A program made the position numbers and the translations under genes. A DNA stretch of 40,174 nt from Acidovorax sp. HMWF029 (GTDB lineage Bacteria; Pseudomonadota; Gammaproteobacteria; Burkholderiales; Burkholderiaceae_C), in assembly GCF_003060895.1 (NCBI RefSeq), contig NZ_QAIH01000328.1, forward strand, positions 42,705-82,878. Direction: 5' to 3'. Shown here in pieces: positions 26,563 through 34,016 of this stretch (positions are counted from its first letter, which is position 1; the number at the start of each line of letters is the position of its first letter). The notes under the pieces are model-generated. The model saw only the letters and a list, made by a program, of their open reading frames with translations. It was not told where the DNA came from and searched no databases.

Positions 26563-27419
26563 CCTCCACACAGCACACAACACACGACGCCATGACCACG
26601 ACCTTGCTGCTGCAGCTTTCTGACACCCACATCCGCGAGCCGGGCCGGCAGGCCTATGGCCGCATCAACACCGCACCGTATCTGGCCGAAGCGGTAGCCA
26701 GCATCAACCGGCTGCCACAGGCGCCCGATGCCGCAGTCATCACCGGCGACCTGACCGACTTCGGACGGCCCGCTGAATACGAGCACCTGCGCGAGCTGCT
26801 GGCCCCGCTGCGCATGCCGGTGTACCTGCTACCAGGCAACCACGACAGCCGCGAACAGATGCGCGCCAGCTTTCCGCAGCACACGTACCTGGGCACCGAG
26901 GGCTTCATCCAGTTCAGCGTGGCGGTAGGTGGGTTGCAACTCATTGCCCTGGACACCGTCGTCAGCGGAGCAAGCGAAGGACGACTGTGCCCGCAGCGCC
27001 TGCAGTGGCTGGAGACCGAGCTGGCCCGCCACACTGCACGCCCTGTGGTCATCGCCATGCACCACCCACCGTTTCGCACCTTGATCGGCCACATGGACGA
27101 CATCGGTTTGCTAGAGGGCGCTGACGAACTCGAAGCCATTGTCTCGCGCCACCCCCAGGTGGAGCGCGTGATCTGCGGGCACCTGCACCGGTCGATCCAG
27201 GTGCGGTTTGGCGGCACCATCGCCGCGACCGTGCCCTCGCCCGCGCACCAGGTCAGGCTGGATCTGGCACCCGACGCCGCATCGGCCTGGATGCTGGAGC
27301 CGCCCGGCTTCGGACTGCACGCCCTGCCCGCCGGGGGGCGCCTGGTCAGCCACACTGCCGCCAGCGGTTCCTACGCGGGCCCGTTCCCTTTCCACGACGG
27401 TGGGCAGCTGATCGACTGA
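26559..27419 (+). CDS. Metallophosphodiesterase (class III, GpdQ/CpdA-like)
   Basis: A 286-residue calcineurin-like phosphodiesterase with no signal peptide, thus cytoplasmic. All five metal-binding blocks are visible: QLSDTHI, ITGDLTD, LPGNHDSRE, AMHHPPF and CGHLHRS. Such enzymes hydrolyse glycerophosphodiesters or cyclic nucleotides. The start is ambiguous: ATG 26541, ATG 26559 (overlapping the ATPase stop as ATGA, preferred) or ATG 26592 (nearest to the conserved core). Being last in the importer operon suggests that it cleaves the imported compound after entry, in the way UgpQ serves the Ugp system. That would point to a glycerophosphodiester or similar as the importer substrate. It could alternatively be a general cAMP phosphodiesterase, which the operon context makes less likely. 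Confidence 0.9.
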   Translation: MTSTQHTTHDAMTTTLLLQLSDTHIREPGRQAYGRINTAPYLAEAVASINRLPQAPDAAVITGDLTDFGRPAEYEHLRELLAPLRMPVYLLPGNHDSREQMRASFPQHTYLGTEGFIQFSVAVGGLQLIALDTVVSGASEGRLCPQRLQWLETELARHTARPVVIAMHHPPFRTLIGHMDDIGLLEGADELEAIVSRHPQVERVICGHLHRSIQVRFGGTIAATVPSPAHQVRLDLAPDAASAWMLEPPGFGLHALPAGGRLVSHTAASGSYAGPFPFHDGGQLID

Positions 27420-27783
27420 CACGGCCACCGACCGCTGACTGCCAGCCACCGACAGACGCGCGGTAACACCGCCATGCTGGATGGCGCTTTCCCCATTTCG
27501 CCACCCGGTTTTAGCAGGGCCACTGCTGGCATGACTCCCCAATCAGGAGTATGCTTGTGTGTCAGTTTTGTGACAAATGATCCGGGTGCCACTGTTTTTT
27601 TCAGTGCGCTCAACATCCCGGAAGCCGCGCAGCCAGGCCATGCCGCCTTTCCTGCCGCCGCCTACCGGCACAGAAATGAATGAACCCGCCTCCCTGCAAG
27701 GACGCCAGCGCGAAGCTTGCGTCCACGCAGTGCATGGCGCATGCTCTTTCGGGTGTTTCCAAAAAGAATAAACGCGGTATTTC
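27420..27783. other. 364-bp gap before the Na/Pi cotransporter gene
   Basis: No convincing gene is seen. It holds a possible Pho-box-like pair of 7-mers (27558-27575), small inverted repeats (CACTG...CAGTG around a T-run near 27590-27606; GGACGC...GCGTCC near 27699-27723) and the presumed promoter of the downstream gene. No clear terminator for the importer operon was found. Confidence 0.5.
27558..27579 (+). promoter_or_regulatory. Possible Pho box
   Basis: Two similar 7-mers, TGTGTCA (27558) and TGTGACA (27569), are spaced exactly 11 bp apart, each followed by a T- or A-rich tetramer (GTTT, AATG). PhoB boxes are two CTGTCA-like repeats of 11-bp period. The same region also contains the inverted arms TGTCA/TGACA, which allows other regulators. 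The next gene, 205 bp downstream, is a Na/Pi cotransporter. Confidence 0.35.
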
Positions 27784-29439
27784 ATGAAGCATCTTTTGAA
27801 CTTGTTGGCGGCCGTGGCGCTGCTGATCTGGGGCACCCACCTGGTGCGCACCGGCATCCTGCGGGTTTTTGGCGCCAACCTGCGCCAGCTCATTGCGCAC
27901 AGCGTCAGTAGCCGGTTCACGGCGGTGTTGTCCGGCATCGGCGTGACCGCCGTGGTCCAGTCGAGCACGGCGACCGCACTCATCGTGTCGTCGTTTGTGG
28001 GCCAGGGTCTGGTGGGCTTGCCTGCCGCGCTGGCCGTGATGCTGGGTGCCGACGTCGGCACCAGCGTCATGGCGGTGGTGTTCTCCATGGATCTGTCGTG
28101 GCTGTCGCCCTTGTTCATCTTCGTCGGCGTGGTGCTGTTCATATCGCGCAAGGACACCGCCGTGGGCCGCGTGGGCCGGGTGCTGATCGGCCTGGGGCTG
28201 ATGCTGCTGGCGCTGCGGCTCATTACCGAGTCGACCACGGTGCTCACCCAGTCGCCCACTGTGCGAACACTTCTGGGGGCACTCACCAGCGATCTGCTGC
28301 TGGAGATCTTCACCGGTGCGGTGCTGGCCATCGTGGCATATTCCAGCCTGGCTACCGTGCTGCTCACCGCCGCGTTGGCGGGCTCGGGCGGTATTCCGGC
28401 CGACGTGGCACTGGGACTGGTGCTGGGCGCCAACCTGGGCAGCGGCGTGCTCGCCGTGCTGACCACCATGAAGTCCAACGTGCAGACGCGCCAGGTGCCG
28501 CTGGGCAACCTGTTCTTCAAGATCATTGGCGTGCTCATCATGACGCCGCTCACGGGTTTGTGGCTGCAGCATGTGCGGCCCTACGTGCCCGAAACCGCCA
28601 CGCTGGTGGTGCTCTTTCACCTGGCTTTCAACATCGTCGTGGGCATCGTCTGCATCAGCCTCACGGGCACAGTGGCACGCACTGTGCAGCGCCTGCTGCC
28701 TGTCGAAAAGGCCCAGGCCGCTGCGGGCAGCCGGCCCCAGCACCTGGACCCTTCCGCCCTGGCCACGCCATCCCTTGCCATCTCGTGCGCTGCGCGCGAG
28801 GCACTGCACCAGGCCGACGTGGTCGAGTCCATGCTGCTGGGCCTGCACAAGGTGATTCGCACCGACGACCTGCAACTGGCGCAGGACCTGCGCAAGCTCG
28901 ATGACGAGGTGGACGGCCTGTACTCGGCCATCAAGTACTACATGACCAAGATCTCGCGCGAGGCGCTGGATGAGCGGGAAGGCCGCCGCTGGGCCGACAT
29001 CATCAGCTTCACCATCAACATGGAGCAGATCGGCGACATCATCGAGCGCGTGCTGATCGACATCGAGGACAAGAAAATCAAGAAGGGACGACAGTTCTCC
29101 GAAGCGGGCATGGAAGAGATCAACGAGCTGCACGCGCGCCTGATCGACAACCTGCGGCTGGCGATGAGCGTGTTCTTGAACGGCAGCGTGCGCGATGCCC
29201 AGAAGCTGCTGGAGGAAAAGGCGCGCTTTCGCGACCTGGAACACGCGTATTCGGCCACCCACCTGGCGCGCCTGTCGGACAACACCGTGCAGAGCATCGA
29301 AACCAGCTCGCTGCACATCGACCTGATCAGCGAACTCAAGCGCATCAACTCGCTGCTGTGCTCGGTGGCCTACCCGATTCTCGAATCGGCCGGGGCCCTG
29401 GCACCCAGTCGGCTCAAGACCATGGTGGACCAGAGCTGA
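27784..29439 (+). CDS. Na/Pi cotransporter family protein with C-terminal PhoU-like domain
   Basis: A 551-residue inner-membrane protein of the NptA/PNaS family, which moves phosphate with sodium. About eight hydrophobic spans occupy residues 1-300. The first QSS motif is intact (AVVQSSTATALIVSSFVGQG). The second, inverted repeat has AYSSLATVLLTAAL, where Tyr replaces Gln of QSS. The C-terminal half (about 330-545) is helical and resembles PhoU (EALHQADVVESMLLGLHKVI; MEQIGDIIERVLIDIEDKK), which usually links transport to phosphate signalling. The start ATG at 27784 follows a weak site. It is followed after 76 bp by the end of a broken flagellin gene on the other strand. Substrate direction and ion cannot be proved from sequence. 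Confidence 0.93.
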   Translation: MKHLLNLLAAVALLIWGTHLVRTGILRVFGANLRQLIAHSVSSRFTAVLSGIGVTAVVQSSTATALIVSSFVGQGLVGLPAALAVMLGADVGTSVMAVVFSMDLSWLSPLFIFVGVVLFISRKDTAVGRVGRVLIGLGLMLLALRLITESTTVLTQSPTVRTLLGALTSDLLLEIFTGAVLAIVAYSSLATVLLTAALAGSGGIPADVALGLVLGANLGSGVLAVLTTMKSNVQTRQVPLGNLFFKIIGVLIMTPLTGLWLQHVRPYVPETATLVVLFHLAFNIVVGIVCISLTGTVARTVQRLLPVEKAQAAAGSRPQHLDPSALATPSLAISCAAREALHQADVVESMLLGLHKVIRTDDLQLAQDLRKLDDEVDGLYSAIKYYMTKISREALDEREGRRWADIISFTINMEQIGDIIERVLIDIEDKKIKKGRQFSEAGMEEINELHARLIDNLRLAMSVFLNGSVRDAQKLLEEKARFRDLEHAYSATHLARLSDNTVQSIETSSLHIDLISELKRINSLLCSVAYPILESAGALAPSRLKTMVDQS

Positions 29440-29471
29440 AAACAGAGACAAGACGGAAGGCCTGCTGGCAC

Positions 29472-29488
29472 CCGCCAATGATTGGCGG
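29472..29488. terminator. Palindrome between convergent Na/Pi transporter and flagellin genes
   Basis: CCGCCAAT (29472-29479) and ATTGGCGG (29481-29488) form perfect 8-bp arms around a single base. There is no T-tract on either strand, so this may be a weak bidirectional terminator or a protein-binding site. Confidence 0.35.
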
Positions 29489-29515
29489 ACAGCAACAAGC
29501 CCGTAGCAGCCCTCC

Positions 29516-30692
29516 CTAGCGCAGCAAGGCCAGCACGCCCTGTGGCAACTGGTTGGCCTGGGCCACCATGGCTGTACCAGCCTGCTGCAGGATCTGCGAA
29601 CGCGAGAGGTTGGCGGTTTCTGCCGCAAAGTCGGCGTCGAGGATGCGGCTGCGCGAGGCAGACAGGTTTTCCGAGGTCACCTGCAGGTTGCTGATCGAGG
29701 TTTCAAATCGCGACTGCAGGGCACCGAGCTTGGCGCGCTCGCCGTTGATGAAGCTCAGGGCCGAATCTACCGTCTTGAGAGCGTTGGTCGCCTTGGCAAA
29801 AGTCGTGACATCCAGATCCGCCACCTTCTCCAAACTAGCGCTGCTGTCGGCGAGCGCATTGGTTGCGGTCGCATCGGCCGCAAACGCCTTGTCGGAATCC
29901 AACGTGAGGTAGCCGCTGACGACGATCGCATCGTCGAGCCCCCCGATCATCAGGTTGTCCGATGCCCCCACGAGCGTAAGCCCTCCGCCACCATCGTCCG
30001 CCATCTTCTGAACCGTCACGGTTCCTGTGCTCTGGTTCGTTCGGTCACCACGTTGCCGTTCCTGACCCCAAAGCGCCATTGATGACCACAGACCCAGCAC
30101 TGACCCCGTTGGTACCGTAGGCATTGGCAGGCTCAGGCCCGTACACCTGCTGAGCTGCGCCGGATGCAATCATCTGATTGTTGCCGTACACCCCGGTACG
30201 CAGGTTGGCCGTGCCGGCCACGATGGTCTGGTTGGCATTGGCGCCGACCTGGAACTGCTGCGTGCCAAACGTACTGTCCAGCAACTTGGAGCCGTTGAAT
30301 TCGGTGGTTTGCGAGATGCGGTCCAGTTCGGACACCAGCTGGCCCACTTCCTGTTGCAACGCCTGGCGGTCGCCCGCACTGTTGGTGGCGTTGGCCGGCT
30401 GCACGGCCAGTTCACGCACACGCTGAAGGATGTCGCCGGAGGCCTTGAGCGCGCCTTATGCGGTCTGCGCCAGGGAGATACCGTCATTGGCATTGCGAAC
30501 CGCCTGGTTCAAACCACGGATCTGGCTGGAAAAGCGCTTAGAAATGGCCAGGCCCGCAGCGTCGTCCTTGGCGCTGTTGATGCGCAGGCCCGACGACAGG
30601 CGCTGGATGGACGTGTTCAGCGATGTCTGGCTCATGCCCAGATTGCGCTGGGCCGTCAGCGATGACACGTTGGTATTGATCGTGGAAGCCAT
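29516..30692 (-). pseudogene. fliC: Flagellin gene, broken by an in-frame stop and a frameshift
   Basis: Three parts of one flagellin are visible. (1) The N-terminus, from ATG 30692: [19 protein letters not shown], ...[20 protein letters not shown], ending [10 protein letters not shown] then TAA at 30456-30458. (2) The same frame continues as GALKASGDILQRVRELAVQ...ALQQEVGQLVSELDRISQTTEFNGSKLLD and stops at 30045 after [10 protein letters not shown]. (3) The C-terminal part is in a different frame from about 30070 to 29516, ending [19 protein letters not shown] and [23 protein letters not shown]. Flagellins read AQTAEGAL here, so TAA fits a GAA-to-TAA change. A further oddity is LAVQPANATNSA, where Ser is usual in place of Pro. 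Joined, the gene would give about 390 residues. It is probably a true pseudogene; sequencing error is possible but would need two events. Confidence 0.85.
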
Positions 30693-30703
30693 TTCAACCC
30701 TTC

Positions 30704-30720
30704 GTCCTGTTTTTCAGGAC
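30704..30720 (-). promoter_or_regulatory. Hairpin in the flagellin 5' leader
   Basis: GTCCTG (30704-30709) and CAGGAC (30715-30720) pair around a T5 loop (A5 on the transcript), 11 bp before the flagellin start codon. It may affect leader stability or translation. No known element was recognised. Confidence 0.4.
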
Positions 30721-30766
30721 TATTCTGATTTTTCGGACATGCACCGCTGCAAACGCTACATGCCTC

Positions 30767-30793
30767 TTTTAGGCTGGGGTGGAATGAGCTTGA
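30767..30793 (-). promoter_or_regulatory. Sigma-28 (FliA)-type promoter of flagellin
   Basis: On the minus strand TCAA (30793-30790), a 15-nt spacer and GCCTAAAA (30774-30767) match the TAAA-N15-GCCGATAA consensus. The -35 spacing is exact. The -10 differs at two of eight positions (T for G, A for T). It lies about 75 bp upstream of the flagellin start codon. Confidence 0.6.
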
Positions 30794-30851
30794 GGGGTAT
30801 CTAGAGCTGCAAACAACAAACTGCGGGGCCGAGCTTCACGAGTTCTCCGTG

Positions 30852-30908
30852 AAAAAAGATTTCTACCGCAATACAGTCAACGCTTTATAGCTATCAAAAT
30901 TGCAATAT
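30852..30908 (+). repeat. Dispersed ~55-bp element, copy E (intergenic, divergent)
   Basis: An A-run, TTCTACCGCAATACAGTCAA and then CGCTTTATAGCTATCAAAAT match the general pattern of the element. It sits between the broken flagellin gene and the NUDIX gene. The flanks are unusually AT-rich, and TTGATAG occurs about 30 bp further on. Confidence 0.55.
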
Positions 30909-30973
30909 ACAGAATTAATCAAAATAAAAAATTGATAGTTCATAAACCAGCCAGTTTGCAGAGTCCTCTCTAC

Positions 30974-31819
30974 CTACAGTCCCAGAAACCCCGCAATCAC
31001 GAGCCCGGCTTCCAGCGTGAACTGGCCTTGCGCCACCTGCTCGCGCACGGTGTGAAGTGGCAGCAGCTCAAAGCGCTCCACCTCGCCATCCTGGTTGATG
31101 GGCTCCGCACCACCCGGCACCTGGGCGCAGAACCAATCGATGCGCTCGCGCATGTAGCCCGCACCGCCGCCTTCGCGGCTCGGGCGGCTGAAGTCCACAT
31201 GACCGCCGTGACGCAGGCCCTGCAAGGCCTCGACGCGCAGGCCGGCCTCTTCCCAGGTCTCGCGCGCCAGCGCCTGGGGCAGCGAATCGGCAGCCGAGAC
31301 CATGCCGCCCATCAGCGTGTCCCACAGGCCGGGGTTGTTGGGTTTGGTCATGGAACGCTTTTGCACCCACATGCGGCCATCGGGCGCCAGGCCCACCAGG
31401 TGCACGGCGCGCGTGGCAATGCCCAGCACGCGCACGGCGCCGCGCTCTACGGTGGCCACCACCTCACCCTGGGGGTTGGTCACCGCCAGTTGCTCGTCGC
31501 GCCAGGGGCCACACAGGCCCGTGTCACGCAGGTCGGCGGCCAGGGTGTTGAGCGCCTGCGTGGTGGCGTCTGCTGATGCGGTGTGCGACACATGCAGGTG
31601 CCAGGCGGGCACCCCCATATGCTCCTCATTTGATAGCATAAAGTGCTTATCCATCAGGCGCAGACGGCTTATTTTTTCTAAAAAACCATCCGCTACCGAG
31701 CCCACCACCTGCCCGTTTACCACCAGCGGCTGGCGCGGCTGTGCCGGGGGCTGTTGGGCCGAGGCGCGTGCGCCCGCCAGCCAGTGCTCCAACGAGAGGT
31801 TCTGCACGCCGGTGTTCAC
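30974..31819 (-). CDS. NUDIX hydrolase with N-terminal DUF4743-type domain, carrying a repeat insertion
   Basis: A 281-residue protein. The N-terminal part (1-125) resembles the DUF4743 domain of thiamine-pyrophosphokinase-related NUDIX proteins (NGQVVGSVADGFL; AWHLHVS). The C-terminal NUDIX fold has VQKRSMTKPNNPGLWDTLMG and the NUDIX box GGMVSAADSLPQALARETWEEAGL (171-194); the first acidic residue is Asp178 instead of Glu, and the REXXEE core is intact. Such enzymes cut nucleoside diphosphate-X compounds. Residues about 48-67 (EKISRLRLMDKHFMLSNEEH) are encoded by a copy of the dispersed repeat and are not expected in the family. The start is GTG at 31819, overlapping the stop of the quinone oxidoreductase gene (GTGA), so both genes are coupled. 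The exact substrate is unknown. Confidence 0.9.
   Translation of the reverse strand: MNTGVQNLSLEHWLAGARASAQQPPAQPRQPLVVNGQVVGSVADGFLEKISRLRLMDKHFMLSNEEHMGVPAWHLHVSHTASADATTQALNTLAADLRDTGLCGPWRDEQLAVTNPQGEVVATVERGAVRVLGIATRAVHLVGLAPDGRMWVQKRSMTKPNNPGLWDTLMGGMVSAADSLPQALARETWEEAGLRVEALQGLRHGGHVDFSRPSREGGGAGYMRERIDWFCAQVPGGAEPINQDGEVERFELLPLHTVREQVAQGQFTLEAGLVIAGFLGL
31621..31677 (-). repeat. Dispersed ~55-bp element, copy D (inside NUDIX gene)
   Basis: Read on the minus strand it has AAAAAATAAGCCGTCTGCGC, then CTGATGGATAAGC and TTATGCTATCAAATGAG. The TCTGCGCC-x-x-x-TGGATA core matches copy B without gaps. The host gene reads the element's forward strand, but in a different frame from copy B. 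Confidence 0.68.
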
Positions 31820-32799
31820 AGTGTGAGGATGGTGCAGCCGGTGGTCTTGCGCGCTTCGAGGTCGCGGTGCGCCTGCTGCACGTCGGCCAGCGGATAGCGC
31901 TGGTCGATGTGGATCTTCACCTGGCCACTGCCCACCACAGCAAACAGGTCATCGGCCATGGCCTGTGTGGCTTCGCGCGTGGCGATGTGCGTGAACAGTG
32001 TCTGGCGCGTGACATAGAGCGAGCCCTTGGCACCCAGGCTACCGGGAGCAAACGGCGCTACCGGGCCCGACGCGTTACCAAAGCTGGCCATCAGGCCAAA
32101 GGGGCGCAGGCAGTCAAGCGACTTGTCCCAGGTGTCCTTGCCCACCGAGTCGTACACCACCTTCACGCCCTTGCCGCCGGTGATCTCTTTCACGCGTGCA
32201 GCAAAATCTTCAGTGTTGTAGTTGACGGCGTGCGCTGCGCCGTTGGCCAAGGCCAGCTGGCACTTGGCATCGGTGCCTGCCGTGCCAATCAGCTGCAGGC
32301 CCAGGGCCTTGGCCCACTGGCTGGCGATCAGGCCCACGCCACCGGCGGCCGCATGGAAAAGCACAAAATCGCCGGGCTCCAGCCCTTCCACCGGGCGCGT
32401 CTTTTTGAGCAGGTACTGCGCGGTCAGGCCCTTGAGCATCATGGCCGCGCCGGTCTCGAAGCTGATGGCATCGGGCAGCTTGCACACGCATTTGGCGGGC
32501 ATCACGCGCACCTCGCAGTACGCGCCGGGCGGGTTGCTGGCATAGGCAGCGCGGTCGCCCACCTGCAAGTGCGTGACACCTTCGCCCACGGCCTCGATCA
32601 CGCCCGCACCTTCCATGCCGATGGTGGCGGGCATGCCAAGCGGATACAGGCCGGTGCGGTGGTACACATCGATGAAATTGAGGCCGATGGCGTGGTGGCG
32701 GATACGCACTTCGCCCGGTCCGGGGTTGCCCACGGGCAGATCGACAAGATGGAGTTCTTCGGGTCCACCGTGCTGGCGGATCTGGACGGCAAGGCTCAT
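31816..32799 (-). CDS. NADPH:quinone oxidoreductase (zeta-crystallin-like, QOR)
   Basis: A 327-residue zinc-free MDR-family oxidoreductase that reduces quinones with NADPH. The N-terminal catalytic fold has GLNFIDVYHRTGLYPLGMPATIGMEGAGV. The cofactor domain has FHAAAGGVGLIASQWAKALG, then GTAGTDAKCQLALANGAAHAVNY and VYDSVGKDTWDKSLDCLRPFG, as in E. coli QorA. The ATG at 32799 follows CAGGAG; a longer frame to 33198 overlaps the divergent permease gene and was not used. It overlaps the NUDIX gene by 4 bp, so the two form an operon. This may be a small redox or damage-response unit, though that is only an inference. Confidence 0.95.
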   Translation of the reverse strand: MSLAVQIRQHGGPEELHLVDLPVGNPGPGEVRIRHHAIGLNFIDVYHRTGLYPLGMPATIGMEGAGVIEAVGEGVTHLQVGDRAAYASNPPGAYCEVRVMPAKCVCKLPDAISFETGAAMMLKGLTAQYLLKKTRPVEGLEPGDFVLFHAAAGGVGLIASQWAKALGLQLIGTAGTDAKCQLALANGAAHAVNYNTEDFAARVKEITGGKGVKVVYDSVGKDTWDKSLDCLRPFGLMASFGNASGPVAPFAPGSLGAKGSLYVTRQTLFTHIATREATQAMADDLFAVVGSGQVKIHIDQRYPLADVQQAHRDLEARKTTGCTILTL

Positions 32800-32994
32800 G
32801 GGCGGCTCCTGTAGCAGACGACTGAATGAAGGGGAAGTACAGCCAAGGCCGATACCAACCCAAAACGGCGGCCATCCTGCCACGAATCGGCCAACCGTGC
32901 CCGCTGCCCGGCGCTTCTTAGAGCCTGAATAGGCTCCAAGGGCGTTGCTGCATCGTGCTGCAGCGCAACGCGCGCGCCGGTACAGTGCAGCCCC

Positions 32995-33894
32995 ATGACT
33001 CAAAAACTCACACCCGGCACGGCCGTGCTGCTGGTGATTCCGCCCCTGCTGTGGGCTGGCAACGCCGTCACGGGGCGGCTGGTGCACGACCTGATTTCCC
33101 CCGCCGCCCTCAACTTCATCCGCTGGGTGCTGGCCTTTTTCATCCTGCTGCCGCTGGCCCATGGCGTGCTGCACAAGAACAGCCCGCTGTGGGCCCACTG
33201 GCGCCGCTATGCGTTGCTGGGTCTGCTGGGCATTGGCCTGTACAACGCGCTGCAGTACATGGCGCTGCAGACGTCTACACCCATCAATGCAACGCTGGTG
33301 GGTTCGAGCATGCCGGTGTGGATGCTGGCCGTGGGAGCACTGTTCTTTGGCGCGGCCATCACGCGGCGCCAGGTGGCGGGCGCGCTGCTGTCGGTGTGTG
33401 GCGTGCTGCTGGTGCTGAGCCGGGGCGAGTGGGCGCAGCTGCTCGCGTTCCGCCTGGTGCCGGGCGATTTGTTCATGCTGCTGGCCACCATTTCGTGGGC
33501 GTTTTACAGCTGGCTGCTGGCCCGCACCAGCGAGCCGGGCAGCATCCGGGGTGACTGGGCGGCCTTCCTGATGGCGCAGATGGTGTTTGGCCTGGCCTGG
33601 TCAGGCAGCTTTGCCGGGGCCGAGTGGGCCACCGGCCACGCGCACACCACCTGGGGCTGGCCGCTGGTGGCAGCGCTGGCCTTCATCGCCGTGGGCCCTG
33701 CCGTGCTGGCCTACCGCTGCTGGGGTGTGGGCGTGCAGCGGGCGGGGCCTGCGGTGGCGGGCTTTTTTGTCAACCTCACGCCACTGTTTGCGGGGCTGCT
33801 GTCGGCCGCGTTTCTGGGCGAGACGCCCCAGGCGTTTCACGGCGTGGCGTTCGCGTTGATTGTGGGTGGGATTGTGGTGTCGTCGCGGCGCTGA
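32995..33894 (+). CDS. EamA/DMT-family transporter
   Basis: A 299-residue inner-membrane protein of the drug/metabolite transporter superfamily. Ten hydrophobic spans are visible, arranged as two EamA repeats (about 8-140 and 155-297). Typical phrases are PPLLWAGNAVTGRL, ALNFIRWVLAFFILLP, ALQYMALQTSTPINATLVGSSMPVWM and AVAGFFVNLTPLFAGLLSAAFLGETP. Members export amino acids, metabolites or drugs; the substrate cannot be told from the sequence. It is divergent from the quinone oxidoreductase (196 bp between starts) and convergent with the GGDEF-EAL gene. The gap 32800-32994 is presumably a shared promoter region, with nothing specific recognised. Confidence 0.93.
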   Translation: MTQKLTPGTAVLLVIPPLLWAGNAVTGRLVHDLISPAALNFIRWVLAFFILLPLAHGVLHKNSPLWAHWRRYALLGLLGIGLYNALQYMALQTSTPINATLVGSSMPVWMLAVGALFFGAAITRRQVAGALLSVCGVLLVLSRGEWAQLLAFRLVPGDLFMLLATISWAFYSWLLARTSEPGSIRGDWAAFLMAQMVFGLAWSGSFAGAEWATGHAHTTWGWPLVAALAFIAVGPAVLAYRCWGVGVQRAGPAVAGFFVNLTPLFAGLLSAAFLGETPQAFHGVAFALIVGGIVVSSRR

Positions 33895-33911
33895 GCGTTG
33901 CAGATTTCAAT

Positions 33912-33966
33912 AAAAATCGGCCTTACCGCGCGTCCATCATTACTTTATTGCTACCATAAATATAGC
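33912..33966 (+). repeat. Dispersed ~55-bp element, copy F (intergenic)
   Basis: AAAAATCGGCCTTACCGCGC, then GTCCATCATTACTTTATTGC and an ATATAGC end match the general pattern. It lies 17 bp beyond the EamA stop and is oriented like copies A and B. Confidence 0.62.
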
Positions 33967-33990
33967 AATCATTCCTTATCCGGAAAGCAT

Positions 33991-34007
33991 GGGCGCGCAC
34001 TGCGCCC
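33991..34007. terminator. Small GC hairpin between convergent genes
   Basis: GGGCGC (33991-33996) and GCGCCC (34002-34007) surround GCACT. It lies 9 bp from the stop of the GGDEF-EAL gene (minus strand). No T-tract is present, so it is a weak candidate. Confidence 0.3.
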
Positions 34008-34016
34008 CTTGGGTCC

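Noticed and set aside
27610-29628. Very long open frame opposite the Na/Pi cotransporter (672 codons)
   Set aside because: The translation is rich in His, Gln and Arg with no fold-like pattern, and the opposite strand codes for a clear transporter.
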